The position numbers and the translations under genes were made by a program. Positions 6,521 to 9,596 of a DNA stretch of 9,596 nucleotides are shown piece by piece (position 1 is the first letter of the stretch; each line of letters opens with the position of its first letter). The notes below the pieces were generated by a model, which worked only from the letters and a program-made list of their open reading frames with translations, was not told where the DNA came from and searched no databases. The DNA comes from Deltaproteobacteria bacterium UBA6967 (GTDB lineage: Bacteria; SAR324; NAC60-12), in contig DJYX01000266.1 in NCBI GenBank assembly GCA_002450295.1, positions 5,063-14,658 on the forward strand, written 5' to 3'.

Positions 6521-6544
6521 GTGATGAATTGAATCACGTTTCAA
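6521..6544 (-). promoter_or_regulatory. Operator-like dyad and weak promoter candidate between phnD and the hydrolase
   Basis: In the 156-bp divergent region, GTGAT (6521-6525) and ATCAC (6533-6537) form a 5-bp dyad with 7 bases between. On the minus strand a TTGAAA hexamer (6544-6539) lies just upstream of it and could be a -35 for phnD. The matching -10 position, CATTTT, is poor (3/6). The dyad would then occupy the spacer. Nothing resembling the E. coli Pho box (tandem CTGTCAT-like repeats) is visible. The dyad spacing does not fit a CRP site. Confidence 0.3.
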
Positions 6545-6581
6545 GCTATTCCTCCAAATCCACTCCTCTTGGTGTCGCTCA

Positions 6582-7409
6582 ATGAAAGAAATTCGCTGGG
6601 TCAAACCTCTGTTTCGTTGGCTGTTTCTTCTACTTGGAGCCTTGCTGATGCTTGCCCTTTTTCAGCACAAGCTGATCTATCATCCTCGATCCTATCCCAC
6701 AGGTTATCAGCCATGGAAGACTTCTTCTTTGGAACTCCTCCGCTACCGGACAGCAGAAGGGTCGCAGACGGCATATTATCTCCCTCCTGAGAATAATTCG
6801 GTTCAACGGGTCTGGGTCCTGTTTGGTGGGAACGCTGGCTTGGCGTTAGACTGGCTAGGGCTGCTTACCCAAGTAAATTCAACTGGGATAGGTTTCCTTC
6901 TCATTGATTATCCAGGTTACGGAGCTTGTGAGGGAAGTGCCTCCCCTGAGACAATTCGTAGTTCTACTGGGGAAGCCTTTCAAGCTTGGCAGAGAGAGTT
7001 TGGGGTTGAATCACAGCCCAACTGGGCCACTCTGGGCCACTCGTTAGGAGCCGCTGCCGCTATGCAGTTTGCAGAAGATCATCCGGTAGATCGAATCGTT
7101 CTCCTCTCGCCGTTCACGAGTCTGGCGGATATGGTGCGGCATCTCTTTGGAGGTTGGCTGGTGCCGCTGTTGCGACACCCTTTTGAAAACCGGAAACCAC
7201 TGCAGTTGGTGTTGGAACGCAACCCAGTTCCAGCGATTCTGATTGCCCATGGAACTCGTGATGAGGTCGTCCCGGTTCAGATGGGGCGAGAGCTGGGTTC
7301 CTTGAACCAAGAAAAGATCGAATACCTGGAGATTCCTGACACGGGACACAATGATATTCTGAGTAAGCTCTGGCCGAGGCTACAGCAAGAGTTCTCTGCT
7401 GATTTGTGA
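6582..7409 (+). CDS. Membrane-anchored alpha/beta hydrolase (BEM46/COG1073-like)
   Basis: A 275-residue serine hydrolase. An N-terminal uncleaved membrane anchor is likely (residues 10-28, very Leu-rich, with basic residues before it). It is followed by LIYHPRSYP (31-39), a segment typical of BEM46/ABHD13-like proteins. The alpha/beta core shows the oxyanion region FGGNAG (81-86), LLIDYPGYGACEGS (106-119), the nucleophile elbow GHSLGAA with Ser154, the acid Asp227 in HGTRDEVVP, and His256 in TGHNDIL. The triad is complete, so it should be active as an esterase, lipase, thioesterase or peptidase; the substrate is unknown. It is divergent from phnD across 156 bp. No Shine-Dalgarno precedes the ATG, but this start gives the natural membrane anchor. 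No functional link to the phn genes is shown. Confidence 0.85.
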   Translation: MKEIRWVKPLFRWLFLLLGALLMLALFQHKLIYHPRSYPTGYQPWKTSSLELLRYRTAEGSQTAYYLPPENNSVQRVWVLFGGNAGLALDWLGLLTQVNSTGIGFLLIDYPGYGACEGSASPETIRSSTGEAFQAWQREFGVESQPNWATLGHSLGAAAAMQFAEDHPVDRIVLLSPFTSLADMVRHLFGGWLVPLLRHPFENRKPLQLVLERNPVPAILIAHGTRDEVVPVQMGRELGSLNQEKIEYLEIPDTGHNDILSKLWPRLQQEFSADL

Positions 7410-7431
7410 CTGTGTGCTTCGCTTCAGTTTT

Positions 7432-7461
7432 CAAAATGGATTATTGCCAACGCCCATTTTG
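7432..7461. terminator. Perfect 8-bp inverted repeat after the hydrolase, possible weak terminator
   Basis: CAAAATGG (7432-7439) and CCATTTTG (7454-7461) are exact reverse complements separated by 14 bases, beginning 22 bases after the hydrolase stop. No T tract follows on either strand, so termination is only suggested by the position between convergent genes. Confidence 0.28.
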
Positions 7462-7533
7462 GGAGAGAACCGTCGCAGATGGTGGGTGAGGGATTGGTTT
7501 GAATAGAAAAGCAAGGAAATTGAGTAGTTTGAA

Positions 7534-7563
7534 GTGGCCCCTCATCCACCTTCATCGGACCAC
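7534..7563 (-). terminator. Hairpin downstream of the LamG gene and its remnant
   Basis: In the minus-strand RNA, GUGGUCC (7563-7557) pairs with GGGCCAC (7540-7534), seven pairs including one G-U, around a 16-base loop. The sequence after it is pyrimidine-rich in places but has no compact U run, so terminator function is tentative. The rest of 7410-7592 contains no ORF or motif I can support. Confidence 0.28.
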
Positions 7564-7592
7564 TCAGCTGTTGTGGCCAAACTCACACTTCA

Positions 7593-7853
7593 CTAGAGGC
7601 CAGGAATGCTGACAGATGTTGTGCTAGCCGAGTTCAGCTGCAGATATTGACCTGAGCTTGAACTGTTGACCTGGCTTGCAATGTTGGAGCTACTATCGTT
7701 GGTGCCATCTCCCATCAGCCAAATTTTAGCCCCTGCACAACACAGCCCCAATCTTCTACAAAATTACTACTAAGATCAAAATCTTCAGCGAATTGAAAAT
7801 ATGGGTTCTCCGCCTTGTAGCCATTCATTTGAAGAATTTTGTTCGTATCCTCA
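7593..7853 (-). pseudogene. Frameshifted remnant copy of the LamG protein's C-terminal tail module
   Basis: Directly after the stop of the LamG gene, the minus strand encodes a second, diverged version of that gene's last ~85 residues. One frame (from about 7855) reads NKILQMNGYKAENPYF and ends CVVQG. A second frame, from 7730 to the TAG at 7593, reads AKIWLMGDGTND and ends VSIPGL. The matching part of the intact gene reads NDYKVGNNW, then KGTKVWLMGDGTND. The two frames would join if the four-G run at 7730-7733 had five G, so a single-base loss explains the break. The remnant has no start codon or N-terminal domains. It is best read as a decayed tandem duplicate. A sequencing error in the homopolymer would fix this break but would still leave a headless fragment. 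Confidence 0.7.
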
Positions 7854-7985
7854 TCATGGAAACGAAATATTTTGAATAGCTGGAGCAGGGCTGCCTCCCG
7901 AGATCAGTTCTTGTGTAGATGATCCATTACTGACTTGGTTACGAATATTTCCATTAGAGTCATTAGTGCCATCACCCATCAGCCA
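7702..7985. repeat. Direct repeat marking the duplicated tail module
   Basis: Bases 7702-7721 (in the remnant) and 7966-7985 (in the intact gene) match at 19 of 20 positions and lie exactly 264 bp apart. They encode the shared LMGDGTND core on the minus strand. Flanking sequence is more diverged, as expected for an old duplication under protein-level constraint at this core. Confidence 0.7.
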
Positions 7986-9596
7986 GACCTTGGTACCCTT
8001 GGCCCCATTATTGTCATTACCCAATGCAAACCCAGAGAGTTCATTTCCTGATCCTTCCAGATTTGGCTGTCTCCAGTTATTGCCTACCTTGTAATCATTG
8101 AGCCACTTCATCGGGTCGTTGACAATCATCGAGATTTCAGTGGCATCTGGCAGAGTCTGGCTGTTTCGCAGAGTAGTTACGACTGCGGAGGCAATCTGGC
8201 CCTGAAACTCCTTATTATCCTGATATTGAGAACCAACATAGAACCGTCCTCCTATGTTGTTACCAACACTATTATTGTAACTCCAGGTACCATTGTCAGT
8301 GTTTGCTAGGCCGTAACCAGTAAGCCGAGTAGCTGTTCCGTTATCAAGATTAACCTGCCAAATACGGAAGCGATTAAAGTTTTTTACTCTCTCTGAATAG
8401 GGGCTATTGCCGTAATTCCTCCTGCCTCCATCATAGTCGACGTACAACCCATACCAGTTGTTGCTAGAGTAAAAGTTGGCATTCGAGGTCCACTTGTACC
8501 AATTGTTGTTGTTGCTTGAGTGATAGTTCTTACCGAAGTAGAAGCGTATTTTGCCATCACGAATGAGATCCAATGAGATGCGATAGCCATTCATATCAGT
8601 ACCAGCAGCCTGGGACCAAAGTGAGCGGTAATTGGTGTCGGGGCTGCCTGTCGGAATAGAACTGGGATTGAATACGATACCTACAGCCCAGGGCTGCCCA
8701 TTTGCCGTCGTACTGCCATTGTTAAGACTGCTGTCTCCTTGTCCGCTCAAGTATAGTGGCAGTTGACCAGCTGCACTTGCATTCTGGATTAGGTAGCCGT
8801 TACTGCTGGTGAAGTTTACTCCCTTAGTAAAGGAGGTCATCTTAGAAACGGGTGTGTCATTGCTGTAGAGGTTGCTCACCTCGCTTGCTGTCAGGGCTCG
8901 AGAGTAAATTTTGAACTCATCAATGTAGCCTTTCCAGGAGAGTTGATTTTGGCGATTTGTCCCAATCTTGAGCATATCCATCGGAGTCGGCTGATTACTG
9001 AGCCTTGTCGCCACCAAAGTGCTATTCATGTAGATTTGGGCTGTCCCATTGTCGTACTTCACAAAAGCACCATGTCCCCATGAGTTTGTAGGGTACCGAG
9101 TATCTGCCAAGGTATGCACTTTTGTAGATGAATTTGTTCCTTGTTGAGATCTCCAACGAAGCTTTCTGTCATTACTATCAAGTTGCCAACTGTAGTTGCC
9201 TCCGTCGCCGCCACTGCTTGAAGAAATCTTCGAAGACATCATTGCACTAAAATCTGGCATGTCGGGATCGGCATAAAACCAAAGGCTGACTGTAAAATTA
9301 CCACTACTGAAGAGGTTACTTTCGTTATCATCATTCAAACTCGAATTGTAGCCATATTGATTCCCAGCATTGAAATACGCTGCTTTGCCCCCAGTACAGC
9401 GGCTGTTTGCGTAGGTAATGATGCCACCGTTGGCTACACTCAAATCATATCTTCCATCACCATACTTCCGTACCTTGTCATTGGCGTTTGAGTCAAAGTC
9501 ATAGTGAACCAGTAAATCTGCATCGTTGTCTGCATTGCAGGAGGTCGTAGAAAAATTCGAGACTACACCAGCATCCCGCATGTTGCTCTGTGCAGA
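7854..9596 (-). CDS. Large LamG/concanavalin-like surface or tail-fibre-like protein, 5' end cut by window edge
   Basis: The frame stays open to the right edge, five codons beyond the ATG at 9581, so the true start probably lies outside; 580 residues are present. Numbered from that ATG, residues about 20-242 form a LamG/concanavalin A-like domain. It opens LLVHYDFDSNANDKV (23-37), contains FTVSLWFYADPD (96-107) and ends with the typical GYIDEFKIYSRALTASEV (218-235). Residues about 250-475 look like a second lectin-like beta-sandwich (PWAVGIVFNPSS, then RFYVGSQYQ, FQGQIASAVVTTLR). A tail module (about 485-575) has NDPMKWLNDYKVGNNW and KVWLMGDGTND. The protein is rich in Asn, Ser, Gly and Tyr, with only two cysteines (15, 62), which fits an extracellular or virion protein. 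LamG domains bind glycans or proteins. Whether this is a bacterial adhesin or a phage-derived fibre is undecided. It is followed by a remnant of its own tail. Confidence 0.8.
   Translation of the reverse strand, partial: SAQSNMRDAGVVSNFSTTSCNADNDADLLVHYDFDSNANDKVRKYGDGRYDLSVANGGIITYANSRCTGGKAAYFNAGNQYGYNSSLNDDNESNLFSSGNFTVSLWFYADPDMPDFSAMMSSKISSSSGGDGGNYSWQLDSNDRKLRWRSQQGTNSSTKVHTLADTRYPTNSWGHGAFVKYDNGTAQIYMNSTLVATRLSNQPTPMDMLKIGTNRQNQLSWKGYIDEFKIYSRALTASEVSNLYSNDTPVSKMTSFTKGVNFTSSNGYLIQNASAAGQLPLYLSGQGDSSLNNGSTTANGQPWAVGIVFNPSSIPTGSPDTNYRSLWSQAAGTDMNGYRISLDLIRDGKIRFYFGKNYHSSNNNNWYKWTSNANFYSSNNWYGLYVDYDGGRRNYGNSPYSERVKNFNRFRIWQVNLDNGTATRLTGYGLANTDNGTWSYNNSVGNNIGGRFYVGSQYQDNKEFQGQIASAVVTTLRNSQTLPDATEISMIVNDPMKWLNDYKVGNNWRQPNLEGSGNELSGFALGNDNNGAKGTKVWLMGDGTNDSNGNIRNQVSNGSSTQELISGGSPAPAIQNISFP

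Noticed and set aside
6519..6539. CRP-like site (TGTGA...TCAC) upstream of phnD
   Set aside because: The half-sites are 9 bases apart instead of 6, so it does not fit CRP; kept only as an unspecified dyad.
7410..7592. Possible small gene or RNA between the hydrolase and the LamG remnant
   Set aside because: No convincing reading frame with a ribosome-binding site and no tRNA-like fold was seen; only two inverted repeats are supportable.

Overview
The window looks like a piece of chromosome from a Gram-negative bacterium. The base composition is balanced, operons are tight, and one gene encodes an exported solute-binding protein with a cleavable signal peptide. Gene content (phosphonate-type ABC importer, PiT phosphate carrier, LamG-type surface protein) would suit a free-living, probably marine, proteobacterium-like organism. 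That placement is an inference; no rRNA or other marker gene is present.

Left part (1-2300): a PiT-family phosphate permease, cut by the left edge, runs on the + strand and ends at a probable terminator. It converges on a minus-strand MFS exporter of the SetA (sugar efflux) type. The MFS gene has its own 225-bp leader, with a candidate promoter whose -10 lies inside an inverted repeat.

Centre (2307-6425, minus strand): a compact operon read phnD, phnC, phnE, phnE, then a DUF47/PhoU-like gene. The two E genes each start on the last base of the previous stop (TGATG), and the DUF47 gene starts 2 bp after the last permease. The cassette encodes a complete binding-protein-dependent importer of the phosphonate/phosphite/phosphate class. 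The DUF47 protein is the type normally paired with PiT, and a PiT gene lies about 1.5 kb away. The 2.3-kb left part and this operon therefore look like a phosphorus-uptake neighbourhood. No C-P lyase, phosphonatase or phosphite dehydrogenase gene is visible, so the real substrate is open.

Right part (6426-9596): a 156-bp divergent intergenic region carries an operator-like dyad. It is followed by a + strand, membrane-anchored alpha/beta hydrolase with an intact Ser-Asp-His triad. The last gene, on the minus strand and cut by the right edge, encodes a large Asn/Ser/Gly-rich protein with a LamG domain, a second probable concanavalin-like domain and a distinctive C-terminal tail module. Directly downstream of its stop is a diverged, frameshifted second copy of that tail module.

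No tRNA, rRNA, CRISPR array, insertion sequence or integrase was found. Nothing here clearly amounts to a new defence or mobile system. The best leads are the DUF47 gene wired into the phn operon, the Asp-rich loop in PhnD, and the duplicated tail of the LamG protein.
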